Shown: positions 1-8,001 of the stretch, one piece after another
Layout: each line of letters begins with the position of its first letter
Position numbering within the stretch: position 1 is the first letter of the stretch
DNA from: DATGFK01 sp040007395
GTDB taxonomy: Bacteria; Chloroflexota; Anaerolineae; Aggregatilineales; UBA2796
Assembly: GCA_040007395.1 (NCBI GenBank)
Contig: JBDTVG010000231.1
Span: 1-28,664, forward strand
Direction of reading: 5' to 3'
DNA length: 28,664 nt
Program-made: the position numbers and the translations under genes
The notes under the pieces: model-generated
Databases searched by the model: none
Told to the model about the DNA's origin: nothing
Seen by the model: only the letters and a program-made list of their open reading frames with translations

Positions 1-2
1 AA

Positions 3-77
3 CTCGCTAAAGCCCGCGCTGCTTTTCTGAGTCATGAGATTAACTTGCCTTTCTCGGTGCCGCCACAAGTCGCCTGA
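3..77 (+). CDS. Possible C-terminal tail of an upstream gene
   Basis: An open frame enters from the left edge and ends at TGA 75-77, giving about 24 residues ending in PFSVPPQVA. Only the tail is visible, so no family can be named. The strong promoter that follows at 111-139 fits the end of one transcription unit and the start of the next. It could equally be a chance open frame. Confidence 0.35.
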   Translation, partial: LAKARAAFLSHEINLPFSVPPQVA

Positions 78-110
78 CAACTTTTGCTCGCACCCCAAAA
101 TTATACGCCA

Positions 111-139
111 TTGACGCTAACCGTTCAGCCAAGTATAGT
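111..139 (+). promoter_or_regulatory. Sigma70-type promoter of the rpmA-his-purB unit
   Basis: TTGACG at 111-116 and TATAGT at 134-139 are separated by exactly 17 bases, each one or two bases from consensus. Transcription would start near 146, leaving a leader of about 115 nt before rpmA. The leader contains a 7-bp inverted repeat (ACTCAGA 163-169, TCTGAGT 197-203) that may fold in the mRNA. Confidence 0.65.
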
Positions 140-260
140 TGTACGATTCATGATCGACAATGACTCAGATAGAAACTTGCCCACAGGCGATACCCGTCTG
201 AGTAGTAATATAGCCAAGCATTGCATGATGACTGTACAAATCAAGAGGAGTTTTTAGACA

Positions 261-905
261 ATGGCACATAAAAAAGGGGCGGGTTCGAGCCGCAATGGTC
301 GCGATAGCAAGTCGAAGCGGTTAGGCGTAAAACGCTTCGGCGGCGAACTGGTTATCTCTGGCAACATCATTGTTCGTCAGCGTGGGAATAAATTCTATCC
401 GGGGCCGGGAACTGGCATCGGCAGGGACTACACAATCTATGCGACTCAGGAAGGCTATGTAACCTTCGAGTGGATTCGTGGTGGTCGCAAGCAAATCGCG
501 GTGCGCCCCGAACCCATGCCACAAACCGCTGAGATCGCCCAAGCGAGTGGTAGTCCTGCCGCGCCTGTCAAGAAACCAGCCATGCCCAAACCTGCGGCCC
601 GTACCAAAGCTACTGACGCACCAGCCGCCGCAGCAGGTACAAGCGACGATTTGACCAAGATCGAAGGTATTGGCCCCAAAATCTCCAGTGCGCTCAAGGC
701 GGCAGGGATCGATACCTTTGCCAAACTTGCCGAAGCCAATGAAGCTGATCTATCCGGGGCACTGGAAACCGCAGGACTCCGTTTTGCGCCGAGCCTACAC
801 ACTTGGGCCAGACAAGCCGCCTTTGCCGCACAAGGCGATTGGGACGGCCTCAAGGAACTGCAAGATCACCTTGTTTCAGGTCGTGACCCTGACGAGAAGC
901 ACTAA
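261..905 (+). CDS. rpmA: Ribosomal protein bL27 with C-terminal helix-hairpin-helix extension
   Basis: Residues 1 to about 82 are bL27 of the large ribosomal subunit: it begins MAHKKGAGSSRNGRDS, continues KRLGVKRFGG and IIVRQRG, and keeps the basic N-terminal arm that reaches the peptidyl-transferase centre. There is no Firmicutes-type cleavable N-extension. A Pro/Ala/Lys-rich linker (about 85-130) then leads to residues 131-200 with DLTKIEGIGPKISSALKAAGI, a helix-hairpin-helix motif typical of nucleic-acid-binding or RNA-polymerase-alpha-like HhH domains. A normal bL27 is 85-95 residues; this one is 214. GAGGAG lies about 12 bases before the ATG. It heads a plus-strand run into hisH. The fusion is seen directly; what the tail does is unknown, possibly rRNA or tRNA contact. 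Confidence 0.95.
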   Translation: MAHKKGAGSSRNGRDSKSKRLGVKRFGGELVISGNIIVRQRGNKFYPGPGTGIGRDYTIYATQEGYVTFEWIRGGRKQIAVRPEPMPQTAEIAQASGSPAAPVKKPAMPKPAARTKATDAPAAAAGTSDDLTKIEGIGPKISSALKAAGIDTFAKLAEANEADLSGALETAGLRFAPSLHTWARQAAFAAQGDWDGLKELQDHLVSGRDPDEKH

Positions 906-918
906 AAGATAAAGATAT

Positions 919-969
919 AGCCTTCGCTCTAACCCCTCACCTTTGGGAAAGGGATTCAGGGTGAAGGCT
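919..969 (+). terminator. Hairpin in the rpmA-hisH gap
   Basis: AGCCTTC at 919-925 pairs with GAAGGCT at 963-969, with further partial pairing inside (ACCCCT region against AGGG). There is no T-run afterwards, so this may be an intergenic palindromic repeat or attenuating structure rather than a full terminator. The inner sequence resembles the hairpin at 21363-21394 in style (CT-rich arm, TTTG, GA-rich arm). Confidence 0.4.
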
Positions 970-1000
970 GTAAGCGTCATGGTTGTGGGGGAGCTAGCTG

Positions 1001-1603
1001 ATGATCGCTGTAATCGATTCGGGAGTTGCCAATCTACGAAGTGTCGCTCATGCTCTGATTTATCTCGGTGTAGAGATGAAGATCGCCACTACGCCCGACG
1101 ATCTTGAACACGCTGACAAGATCATTTTGCCGGGAGTCGGGGCATATTCGGCGGGTATGGCTCAACTGCAAAACCGCTGTTTTGTCGAGCCGCTGCACGA
1201 CTATGCAGCACGTGGTATTCCGATTTTGGGAATTTGTCTGGGGATGCAATTGCTTTTCGAGCGCAGCTACGAAATGGGCGATTATCAGGGGCTAGGACTG
1301 CTGCACGGTGAGATTGTGCGCTTTGCCCCGCACGGCCCGAAAGTCCCGCACATGGGCTGGAACCAGCTTGACCACGATGAATCGTCCCCACTGCTCAAAT
1401 CAGTCCCAACGGGCAGCTATGCCTATTTTGTCCACAGTTACTATGCAAAGCCCGCCAGTAATGACATGGTGCTGGCGACTACCGATTACGGGATCGGGTT
1501 TCCATCAGTCGTTGGTCAGGGAAATATATTTGGCGCTCAGTTTCACCCAGAAAAAAGCCAGCGAGCTGGTTTGACGTTGCTCAAAAACTTCGTGGAGCTT
1601 TAA
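1001..1603 (+). CDS. hisH: Imidazole glycerol phosphate synthase, glutaminase subunit HisH
   Basis: HisH is a class I glutamine amidotransferase that hydrolyses glutamine and passes ammonia to HisF, which forms imidazole glycerol phosphate and AICAR in histidine synthesis. The catalytic triad is visible: Cys79 in GICLGMQLLF and His182/Glu184 in FGAQFHPEKS. The N-terminus MIAVIDSGVANLRS and the oxyanion strand LPGVGAY match the family, and 200 residues is the normal length. A GGGGGAG ribosome site lies about 9 bases before the ATG. hisA starts two bases after the stop, so the two are almost certainly cotranscribed and possibly translationally coupled. Confidence 0.97.
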   Translation: MIAVIDSGVANLRSVAHALIYLGVEMKIATTPDDLEHADKIILPGVGAYSAGMAQLQNRCFVEPLHDYAARGIPILGICLGMQLLFERSYEMGDYQGLGLLHGEIVRFAPHGPKVPHMGWNQLDHDESSPLLKSVPTGSYAYFVHSYYAKPASNDMVLATTDYGIGFPSVVGQGNIFGAQFHPEKSQRAGLTLLKNFVEL

Positions 1604-1605
1604 GC

Positions 1606-2331
1606 GTGCTGCTCTACCCGGCGCTCGATCTGCGAAATGGCAAAGTGGTTCGGCTGCGTCAAGGCGATCCCGCCCAACAGACGATCTATGGCGATGATCC
1701 ATTAGCAGTGGCTGATCGTTGGATCGGGTTGGGGGCAGAATGGCTGCATGTGGTAAATTTGGATGGCGCATTTGCAGCGGCGAACGGTAACGAAGCCATT
1801 GTGCGTCAGCTAGCGGAGCGCAATCCCAGTGTACCGATCCAGTTTGGCGGTGGGTTACGTAGTTTGGATGATGTACGCCGCGCCTTTGATCTGGGTGTAG
1901 CACGGATCGTCCTCGGTACATTGGCTGTCGAACAGCCAGAATTGATCAGCCAAGTGATCTCAGATTATCATGCTGAGGCTGTCGCGATTGCTCTAGATGC
2001 CCGCAACGGACAGGTTACGACACACGGTTGGCAGCAGGCAACCGGCATTTCGCCTGTTGACCTAGGACAGCAGGTAGCGGCACTGGGTGTGCGTCATGCG
2101 CTGTATACCGATGTCAGCCGCGACGGTGAGCTTTCCGGCGTGAATGTGACCGCAACTGTAGCCTTAGCGCTCGCGACTGGATTAAATGTCATTGCGTCAG
2201 GCGGAGTTACCTCGCTAGCGGATATTATCGCGCTGAACGACAGCCACAGTATCGCTGGGGCAGTACTCGGTACAGCGCTCTACGAAGGCTTGATCGACTT
2301 TGCCGAGGCGCTGCGTCTTGCGCAGGATTAA
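1606..2331 (+). CDS. hisA: ProFAR isomerase HisA
   Basis: HisA (phosphoribosylformimino-5-aminoimidazole carboxamide ribotide isomerase) opens the ribose of ProFAR to make PRFAR, the substrate of HisHF. The (beta/alpha)8-barrel signatures are present: YPALDLRNGKVVRL with the catalytic Asp at residue 8, the first phosphate-binding turn FGGGLR, the second catalytic Asp in YTDVSRDGELSG, and the second phosphate site IASGGV. Length 241 is typical. It starts with GTG two bases after the hisH stop, with GGAG inside the end of hisH as ribosome site. hisF follows after 11 bases. Confidence 0.97.
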   Translation: MLLYPALDLRNGKVVRLRQGDPAQQTIYGDDPLAVADRWIGLGAEWLHVVNLDGAFAAANGNEAIVRQLAERNPSVPIQFGGGLRSLDDVRRAFDLGVARIVLGTLAVEQPELISQVISDYHAEAVAIALDARNGQVTTHGWQQATGISPVDLGQQVAALGVRHALYTDVSRDGELSGVNVTATVALALATGLNVIASGGVTSLADIIALNDSHSIAGAVLGTALYEGLIDFAEALRLAQD

Positions 2332-2342
2332 CGGATAGAACC

Positions 2343-3125
2343 ATGCTGGCAAAACGGATTATTCCCTGTCTGGATATTAAGGATGGGCGGGTCGTCAAAG
2401 GCATAAACTTTGTTGCGCTCGCCGATGCAGGCGATCCTGTCGAACAGGCAGCGGTCTATGATCGCGAAGGGGCCGACGAACTGGTGCTGCTCGACATTAC
2501 AGCTAGCTATGAAGGCCGCAAAACTATCCTCGACGTGGTACGCAAGGTTAGCGATGCGATCTTTATTCCGTTCTGTGTTGGCGGCGGGCTGCGGAATGTT
2601 GAGGACATCAGCGCGACTCTCTCAGCTGGAGCTGATAAAATCTCGCTCAACAGTCGTGCGGTGCGCCAACCTACCCTCATTACTGAGGCCGCGGAACGCT
2701 TCGGCAGCCAGTGCATTGTAGTTGCCATCGATCCCAAATGGGTTGATGGACACTGGGAAGTCTATATAGACGGCGGGCGTGTGCCAACGGGCTTAGACGC
2801 TGTGGAATGGGCGCAAAAAGTCGAAAGTCTGGGTGCTGGCGAGATCCTGCTGACGTGCATGGATCGCGATGGAACACGGGCTGGCTATCAACTTGACCTG
2901 ACATGGACGATTGCCGGAACTGTCTCAATCCCGGTCATTGCGTCGGGCGGCGCGGGTCGCGTGGAACACTTTTACGAAGCCCTGACGATTGGTAGAGCTG
3001 ATGCGGCTCTTGCCGCAAGCTTGTTCCATTACCGCAATCTGAGCGTGAGTGAAGTCAAACGCTATTTGCACAAGCATAAAGTTCCGGTACGGTTGACGGC
3101 GGAGTCACCCTATGATTCCTTCTGA
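2343..3125 (+). CDS. hisF: Imidazole glycerol phosphate synthase, cyclase subunit HisF
   Basis: HisF is the barrel subunit that uses ammonia from HisH to convert PRFAR to imidazole glycerol phosphate and AICAR. Asp11 in IIPCLDIKDGRVVKG is the family's first catalytic aspartate; VVAIDPK carries the second. Phosphate-binding turns FCVGGGLR and IASGGAG are intact, and the RDGTRAGY loop is typical. Length 260 is normal. The last 14 bases overlap the start of hisI in another frame, which suggests translational coupling. HisH and HisF flank HisA here, so the whole HisA/HisHF module is encoded together. Confidence 0.97.
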   Translation: MLAKRIIPCLDIKDGRVVKGINFVALADAGDPVEQAAVYDREGADELVLLDITASYEGRKTILDVVRKVSDAIFIPFCVGGGLRNVEDISATLSAGADKISLNSRAVRQPTLITEAAERFGSQCIVVAIDPKWVDGHWEVYIDGGRVPTGLDAVEWAQKVESLGAGEILLTCMDRDGTRAGYQLDLTWTIAGTVSIPVIASGGAGRVEHFYEALTIGRADAALAASLFHYRNLSVSEVKRYLHKHKVPVRLTAESPYDSF

Positions 3126-3444
3126 CGCGCTGCATTGGGATGAACGGGGGCTGATTACGGCGGTGGTACAGGATGCGACCAATAATCTTGTGCTGATGGT
3201 CGCTTGGATGAATGCCGACGCGCTGCGCCTAACCGAACAAACTGGCGAGGCGCATTTCTGGAGCCGCAGCCGGGGCGAACTGTGGCACAAGGGCGCAACT
3301 TCCGGCAATATTATGAAGGTGGTCGAACTGCGCGTAGACTGTGATGCCGATACCCTACTGCTGCGCGTCGATCCGGCTGGCCCCGCTTGCCACACGGGAG
3401 CCGTCTCTTGCTTTTACCGAACTGCGAAGGATTTGAACACATAA
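3112..3444 (+). CDS. hisI: Phosphoribosyl-AMP cyclohydrolase HisI
   Basis: HisI opens the purine ring of phosphoribosyl-AMP, a zinc-dependent step in histidine synthesis. The sequence keeps LVLMVAWMN, the THEAHFWSRSR-like segment (here GEAHFWSRSRGELWHKG), and the metal motif CDADTLLLRVDPAGPACHTG followed by SCFY, giving the expected Asp/Cys ligands. At 110 residues it is a stand-alone cyclohydrolase, not the bifunctional HisIE of enterobacteria; hisE is a separate gene just downstream. Its ATG lies inside the end of hisF, and GGAG sits a few bases upstream. Confidence 0.96.
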   Translation: MIPSDALHWDERGLITAVVQDATNNLVLMVAWMNADALRLTEQTGEAHFWSRSRGELWHKGATSGNIMKVVELRVDCDADTLLLRVDPAGPACHTGAVSCFYRTAKDLNT

Positions 3445-3570
3445 ATCATGATCGATAATTTTGACAGACTGAACAGAATCTTTGCCACAATCAAAGCTGG
3501 ACTCATAAATCATGACTGATAATTTCGATACATTGAACAGCGTCTTTGCCACGATCAAAGATCGCCAAAC
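3443..3570 (+). repeat. Tandem partial duplication of the hisE 5' end
   Basis: The stretch beginning ATAAATCATG at 3441 is repeated, with point changes, 64 bases later beginning at 3505, where it forms the true hisE start. Copy 1 would encode MIDNFDRLNRIFATIKAG; the real start encodes MTDNFDTLNSVFATIKDR. Copy 1 runs out of frame and stops at TGA 3517-3519, so it is a vestige, not part of the enzyme. After ATCAAAG, copy 1 jumps to GCTGGA, which in the real gene comes 18 bases later after a second AAAG, as if copy 1 had lost the bases between two AAAG words. Confidence 0.8.
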
Positions 3571-3823
3571 GACTCCGAAAGCTGGATCGTATACGAACAG
3601 CCTGTTTGATGCGGGTTTGGACGAGATCACGAAAAAGGTCGGCGAAGAAGCCATCGAAGTGATTATCGCCGCTCAACATCAGGGCAACGAACGACTGATC
3701 AGCGAATTGGCTGACCTGACCTATCACTGCCTCGTACTCATCGCGCAGATGGGTTTTTCGCCCGACGATGTCGCCGCCGAACTGCGCCGCCGTCATGTGC
3801 CACAATCTGAATCTGAACGTTGA
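3512..3823 (+). CDS. hisE: Phosphoribosyl-ATP pyrophosphohydrolase HisE
   Basis: HisE removes pyrophosphate from PR-ATP, the second step of histidine synthesis, feeding HisI next door. It is an all-alpha MazG-like enzyme; the metal-binding motif KKVGEEAIEVIIAA and the second helix pair ELADLTYHCLVLI are intact. At 103 residues it has normal length. The start chosen is ATG 3512, because the upstream lookalike ATG at 3448 belongs to a duplicated, out-of-frame copy of this 5' end. The stop TGA overlaps the TTG start of purB. Confidence 0.95.
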   Translation: MTDNFDTLNSVFATIKDRQTTPKAGSYTNSLFDAGLDEITKKVGEEAIEVIIAAQHQGNERLISELADLTYHCLVLIAQMGFSPDDVAAELRRRHVPQSESER

Positions 3824-5229
3824 CCGAGACATTTTCCCACGAACAGTTTATCTCGCCGTTTAGCTGGCGTTATGGATCGTCAGCCATGCGCGCCGTGTGG
3901 GGCGAAGCCCATAAGCGGCGGACTTGGCGGCGAGTCTGGGTCGCGCTAGCGGAAGCACAATCAACGGTTGGGTTGGTCACGCCAGAACAAGTTTCTGATC
4001 TTCGCGCCCATGTGAACGAGGTCGATATTGAGGCAGCGCACGAAGCTGAGCGCACTCTACGCCACGATCTGATGGCAGAAATTCACGTCTTCGCGGGGCA
4101 GTGCTCGTTGGGTGGCGGGATCATCCATCTGGGCGCAACCAGCATGGACATCGAAGATAACGCCGATGCGATGCGCCTCCGCGAATCGCTCGATCTATTG
4201 ATCGCGGCATTGCGTGAACTACTTGACAAGTTAGCCCAACAGATCGAAACGTGGGCGGGTACGCCAACAATGGCCTTCACCCATTTGCAACCCGCCGAAC
4301 CAACCACTATTGGTTATCGGTTGGCGCAGTACGGGCAAGATTTGCTTATTGATCTTGGCGAACTAGTGCGTGTTCAGCAAGGAATACGTGGCAAAGGGAT
4401 CAAGGGTGCAGTCGGCACGTCAGCCTCGTACAAACAACTGCTTGAGGGGCGCGGCATTACACCCGCCGAACTCGAAGCGCGGGTGATGCAGCAGCTTGAT
4501 CTGACGGCCTTTGCCGTTGCTGGACAAACCTATCCACGCAAGCAAGATTGGCTGGTTGCGGCAGCACTAGCTTCGCTGGCAGGCAGCTTGTACAAGTTCG
4601 CCTTTGACCTGCGGCTACTGCAATCGCCGCCGATTGGCGAATGGTCAGAGGGATTCGCGGCAGGACAGGTTGGATCGTCGGCAATGCCTTTCAAGCGCAA
4701 TCCCATCAATGCCGAGAAGGTTAACAGTTTGGGGCGGTTGGTTTCGCATCTAATCGGCGTGACGTGGGATAATGCCAGTCATTCGCTGCTTGAACGGACT
4801 CTAGACGACTCAGCCAATCGGCGCGAAGTGCTGCCTACTTTGTTTTTAGCGCTGGACGAAATGGTCAGTGTCACGACAAAATTGATCGGCGGACTAATGG
4901 TTGATGAAGCCGCTGTTCAGCGTACTTTAGCCCGTTATGGGACTTTTGCGGCAACCGAACGATTGTTGATGGAACTAGCAAAAGCGGGCGCGGATCGGCA
5001 GAAAATGCACACAGTCTTGCGTAATCACAGCATGACCGCATGGCAAACCGTTGCCGAGGGGGGGGCAAATCCCCTCATCGACTCACTTAGTATGGATAGC
5101 GATATTCTCGTCTATCTGCCTACCGACGAAGTTCGGCGACTGTTAAACGCAGCCGATTATGTGGGCGATGCGCCGGAACGGTCACGCGCACTAGCGGCTG
5201 CCATCCGGTCAACATTGTTAACGCCGTGA
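3820..5229 (+). CDS. purB: Adenylosuccinate lyase PurB
   Basis: PurB cleaves adenylosuccinate to AMP and SAICAR to AICAR, releasing fumarate. It belongs to the fumarase/aspartase superfamily. Visible signatures are IHLGATSMDIEDNA (about 102-115), the catalytic His155 in TMAFTHLQPAEPTT, and the superfamily signature GSSAMPFKRNPINAEK (285-300) with the catalytic serine loop. Length 469 is typical. Translation must start at TTG 3820, whose last two bases belong to the hisE stop TGA, so coupling is likely. Placing it after hisHAFIE is sensible because HisHF releases AICAR, a purine intermediate, and purC is also in the window. Confidence 0.95.
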   Translation: MTETFSHEQFISPFSWRYGSSAMRAVWGEAHKRRTWRRVWVALAEAQSTVGLVTPEQVSDLRAHVNEVDIEAAHEAERTLRHDLMAEIHVFAGQCSLGGGIIHLGATSMDIEDNADAMRLRESLDLLIAALRELLDKLAQQIETWAGTPTMAFTHLQPAEPTTIGYRLAQYGQDLLIDLGELVRVQQGIRGKGIKGAVGTSASYKQLLEGRGITPAELEARVMQQLDLTAFAVAGQTYPRKQDWLVAAALASLAGSLYKFAFDLRLLQSPPIGEWSEGFAAGQVGSSAMPFKRNPINAEKVNSLGRLVSHLIGVTWDNASHSLLERTLDDSANRREVLPTLFLALDEMVSVTTKLIGGLMVDEAAVQRTLARYGTFAATERLLMELAKAGADRQKMHTVLRNHSMTAWQTVAEGGANPLIDSLSMDSDILVYLPTDEVRRLLNAADYVGDAPERSRALAAAIRSTLLTP

Positions 5230-5232
5230 AGT

Positions 5233-5270
5233 GAATGCAGTCATGGGCGGGTTAGCTGGCGACTGTATTC
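5233..5270. terminator. Convergent-gene hairpin between purB and the response regulator
   Basis: GAATGCAGTC at 5233-5242 pairs with GACTGTATTC at 5261-5270 with one G-U wobble, across an 18-base loop that includes the stop codon of the minus-strand gene. It sits between two genes that converge. No strong T-run follows on either side, so termination by this hairpin is only possible. Confidence 0.35.
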
Positions 5271-5644
5271 ATATCTAGGTTCATGTCCAACAAGCGCCGT
5301 ACCTTCGCCACCAGATCGTGGTGCAAAATTGGCTTGGGAAGATAGTCAGTTCCGCCAGCGTCCATGCCACGCATGACGCTTTCTGCGTCCCCGCGAGTGG
5401 AGAGGAACAGCACAGGTAGGTGGTTAGTCAAAGGCTGCTCACGGATTTTTTTGCAAAGTTCAAAGCCATCCATCCCCGGCATCATCACATCCAGAATGAT
5501 CAGATCGGGCTTTTCAACGGCAAGCATGGACAACGCTTGATTGCCGTCGCTGGCCTTAAGTACCTCGAAACCGCCCCGATCCAGCATAATGCCGATTAAA
5601 GTCCGTGCGCCAATTTCATCGTCCACGACCAAGATTCGTTTCAT
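5252..5644 (-). CDS. Single-domain response regulator (CheY/Spo0F-like)
   Basis: This 130-residue protein is a receiver domain and nothing else. The acidic pocket (Asp8, Asp9), the phospho-acceptor Asp52 in LIILDVMMPGMDG, Ser82 and the conserved Lys104 in YLPKP are all present, so it should be phosphorylated by a histidine kinase. It has no DNA-binding output domain, so it acts by protein contact or as a phosphorelay intermediate. The segment usually read GADDY is GGTDY here. An AAGGAG site lies about 11 bases before the ATG. No kinase is adjacent on this strand; partner unknown. Confidence 0.92.
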   Translation of the reverse strand: MKRILVVDDEIGARTLIGIMLDRGGFEVLKASDGNQALSMLAVEKPDLIILDVMMPGMDGFELCKKIREQPLTNHLPVLFLSTRGDAESVMRGMDAGGTDYLPKPILHHDLVAKVRRLLDMNLDMNTVAS

Positions 5645-5922
5645 CGAGTTGATGACTCCTTAATTACGAATGGGGTAAGCTGGCTGATAAAAGTATCTCG
5701 CCATGAGTTCAATACAATCGTGCTGTTAATCGCAAAAATCACTTTTACCAGATCTATGGTCAATTCGTACACCGGATTATAGCGCAGCACAAACGCGCAG
5801 TAACCTCACAAACTTGTATTATTTGTGAAAAGATTTGTTGGTGAGCTATTACTTGCCGTTGATTGGTTTTACCATGCTAACGCTAGCTTATATCATCCTT
5901 TATCTATTTTCGTTTATATCCA

Positions 5923-6756
5923 TTATGCTTCGGTTAGGGTCAGTGGGCGGGGTTGCTTTCCGTCAATGTCTGTAAACCCATATTCCAACGCTAGTGCGGC
6001 GGTAATACATACATGCCCGGATTTGTCCATAATCTTAGGATCAGCCGCCAATGCTGCGACAGCCCGCCCATTAAACTGGGGCGATTCTGAATTGCTGAGA
6101 TCGAGAAATTGTGCGTTTTGCATGATCGACTCGGTGCGTACCAATCCCGGATACAAGGCCAATGCCGCTACATTATAGGGACGCAGTTCATGCGCTATAT
6201 CGGCGGTCAGTTTGTCAGTCGCCGCTTTCGCGACTCCGTAAGGGGTATTGCCCATATATTTCTGGGCAGCCCAGTAAGAAATGTTGACAATGAGACCATG
6301 CGACTGAGCGATCATACTGGGTGCCGCTAACTGACTGGCAACGTAGGCGGCTCTTACCCCAGCCTGAAACATCGTATCCCATCGCCACAGCGGTTGTTCC
6401 CAGAAGAATTTAGGCCACGTAAATTCGCTGCCTTCCACCATGTATTCATAACCGCCCCAAGCATTATTCACCAGAATATCAATATGCCCTTGCTCTGCCA
6501 AAATTTGCTCAAAGACCGTTTTAACTTCGGTATCGTTGCGGTGATCGCAAACCATCGCAATACCCTTGCCGCCCAGATGACTTACCTCCTCGGCAGTCTG
6601 ATGGATTGTCCCCGGCAGAAGTGCTGTACCTTCGTGTACTGTACGCCCGGTAACATAGACCGTTGCGCCAGCTTCGCCCAAACCAAGCGCGATTCCTCGT
6701 CCAACCCCCCGGCTGGCTCCTGTAACGACAGCGATCTTATCTGAAAGCGGCGGCAT
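5923..6756 (-). CDS. Short-chain dehydrogenase/reductase, DHRS1-like
   Basis: A classical SDR oxidoreductase with an NAD(P)-binding Rossmann fold. TGASRGVG (residues 12-19) is the cofactor loop, NNAWGG (97-102) follows beta-4, and the catalytic residues are Ser160, Tyr173 and Lys177 (YGVAK). The fuller pattern, including PYGVAKAATDKLTADIAHEL and a C-terminus ending YGFTDIDGK, resembles the DHRS1 group (SDR19C) more than FabG. The substrate is unknown. Length is 277 residues. GGAG precedes the ATG. It lies 81 bases downstream of purC on the same strand and may be cotranscribed. Confidence 0.9.
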   Translation of the reverse strand: MPPLSDKIAVVTGASRGVGRGIALGLGEAGATVYVTGRTVHEGTALLPGTIHQTAEEVSHLGGKGIAMVCDHRNDTEVKTVFEQILAEQGHIDILVNNAWGGYEYMVEGSEFTWPKFFWEQPLWRWDTMFQAGVRAAYVASQLAAPSMIAQSHGLIVNISYWAAQKYMGNTPYGVAKAATDKLTADIAHELRPYNVAALALYPGLVRTESIMQNAQFLDLSNSESPQFNGRAVAALAADPKIMDKSGHVCITAALALEYGFTDIDGKQPRPLTLTEA

Positions 6757-6837
6757 GGCTTATGCTCCATCTCAACTGTGGACAAAAGGTCTGATAACGC
6801 TCAGTTTTTGGGATGGCTCAAACGCTGCCGACTTTCG

Positions 6838-7794
6838 TTACGCATATTGAGCCAATGCCGCTTCGATCCGCTCATGTGGCGGGTAGGGCGCTGGTTGGAA
6901 CGTTTCACCCGTGATCATTTCGTAGACTTGCTGATAGCGTTGGCTGGTCTGGACAATCAAGTCTTGATTTGCCTCGCGTACTTGATCAGGATTCTGAGTA
7001 GCATACCACAACCTGACTAATTCCCTATCGAAAATTTCCGGCTCGATCTCGTGCTCAATACGGTTTGCGTAGGAGTCAGCCTTCCAATAGCGGCTGCTAT
7101 CCGGCGTATGGAGTTCATCAATGAGCATCAATGCGCCTGATTCCTCATCGAAGCCAAACTCATATTTAGTATCGACGAGAATCAATCCTCCTTGTGCAGC
7201 GATTTCCTGCCCGCGTTGGTACAGCGCTAATGCTGCCACTTGTACCTGTTCCCACGTTTTCGCATCAATATAACCACTATTCGCTGCATTGCTCAAAGCT
7301 GCCCGGTCATCATGACCAACGGTGGATTTGGTCGTCGGTGTGACCACAAGTTGTGGCAGAGCTTGATTCTTCTTCAACCCATCGGGAAACGTTAACCCAT
7401 AAATATTACGTTCGCCCGCTTCGTAGCGCGTCCATAGACTGGTCGGTGTGATCCCAGTGATATAGCCGCGTACAATGACCGCCAACAAAATAGGCCGTGC
7501 TTCACGGGCAATCGTCACATTGGGATCGGGCATTTTTAGAAAGTGATTGGGAATAATGTCAGTAGTCCGCTCAAACCACCATGCCGAAAGTTGGTTTAGG
7601 ACTTGACCCTTATAGGGTACCAGACCGAGCATATGGTCAAAAACACTTAACCGATCGGTCGTGATGAGCACCCGACGTTTGCCATCGGGCAGCACGTAGA
7701 AATCGCGCACTTTGCCGCTCGGCATACCGCCGGGGACTTCCAGAGTATCCAACGCTTGCGGGATAGCTTCTACAATAGCCTCAGGACTTAACAT
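6838..7794 (-). CDS. purC: Phosphoribosylaminoimidazole-succinocarboxamide synthase PurC
   Basis: SAICAR synthetase joins aspartate to CAIR with ATP in purine synthesis; its product is a substrate of PurB, also encoded here. Signatures include SGKVRDFY, TTDRLSVFDHML, the VRGYITG segment, ILVDTKYEFG and the LIDELHTPDSSRYW motif. The start is ATG 7794: AGGAGA lies seven bases upstream, whereas the in-frame ATG at 7860 would add 22 residues unlike the family. The resulting 318 residues match the longer, yeast Ade1-like PurC type rather than the short (about 240) E. coli type. A weak promoter is visible upstream. Confidence 0.94.
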   Translation of the reverse strand: MLSPEAIVEAIPQALDTLEVPGGMPSGKVRDFYVLPDGKRRVLITTDRLSVFDHMLGLVPYKGQVLNQLSAWWFERTTDIIPNHFLKMPDPNVTIAREARPILLAVIVRGYITGITPTSLWTRYEAGERNIYGLTFPDGLKKNQALPQLVVTPTTKSTVGHDDRAALSNAANSGYIDAKTWEQVQVAALALYQRGQEIAAQGGLILVDTKYEFGFDEESGALMLIDELHTPDSSRYWKADSYANRIEHEIEPEIFDRELVRLWYATQNPDQVREANQDLIVQTSQRYQQVYEMITGETFQPAPYPPHERIEAALAQYA

Positions 7795-7832
7795 CAAACA
7801 ATCTCCTAAAACTTTAATTTTACTTGCCTCTA

Positions 7833-7860
7833 TTATTATCCTGACGCAGCTACGAAGCAA
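7833..7860 (-). promoter_or_regulatory. Possible promoter of purC
   Basis: On the minus strand TTGCTT (7860-7855) and TAATAA (7838-7833) are 16 bases apart, about 40 bases before the purC start codon. Both boxes match consensus only partly. Confidence 0.35.
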
Positions 7861-8001
7861 TTTTGTACGCCTCGTTTCTGTTAGAACGAAAAGCCGGAAT
7901 CGACCTCTTTACGAAGTCTCCTCTAGCTTTTAAGGACTTTTTAAGATTTGCTAAGGCATTGTAAAGGAATAATTTGCGATTTTATAAGGAGTATGTAAAG
8001 T

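Noticed and set aside
455..853. Long open frame on the minus strand opposite rpmA (132 codons)
   Set aside because: It is an antisense shadow of the Ala/Pro-rich linker and HhH region, with no ribosome site or family likeness.
3448..3519. A 23-codon reading frame before hisE that looks like a gene start
   Set aside because: It is a duplicate of the hisE 5' end that stops out of frame; recorded as a repeat rather than a gene.
7795..7860. In-frame upstream ATG for purC at 7860
   Set aside because: The 22 added residues do not match PurC, and the good ribosome site lies before ATG 7794.
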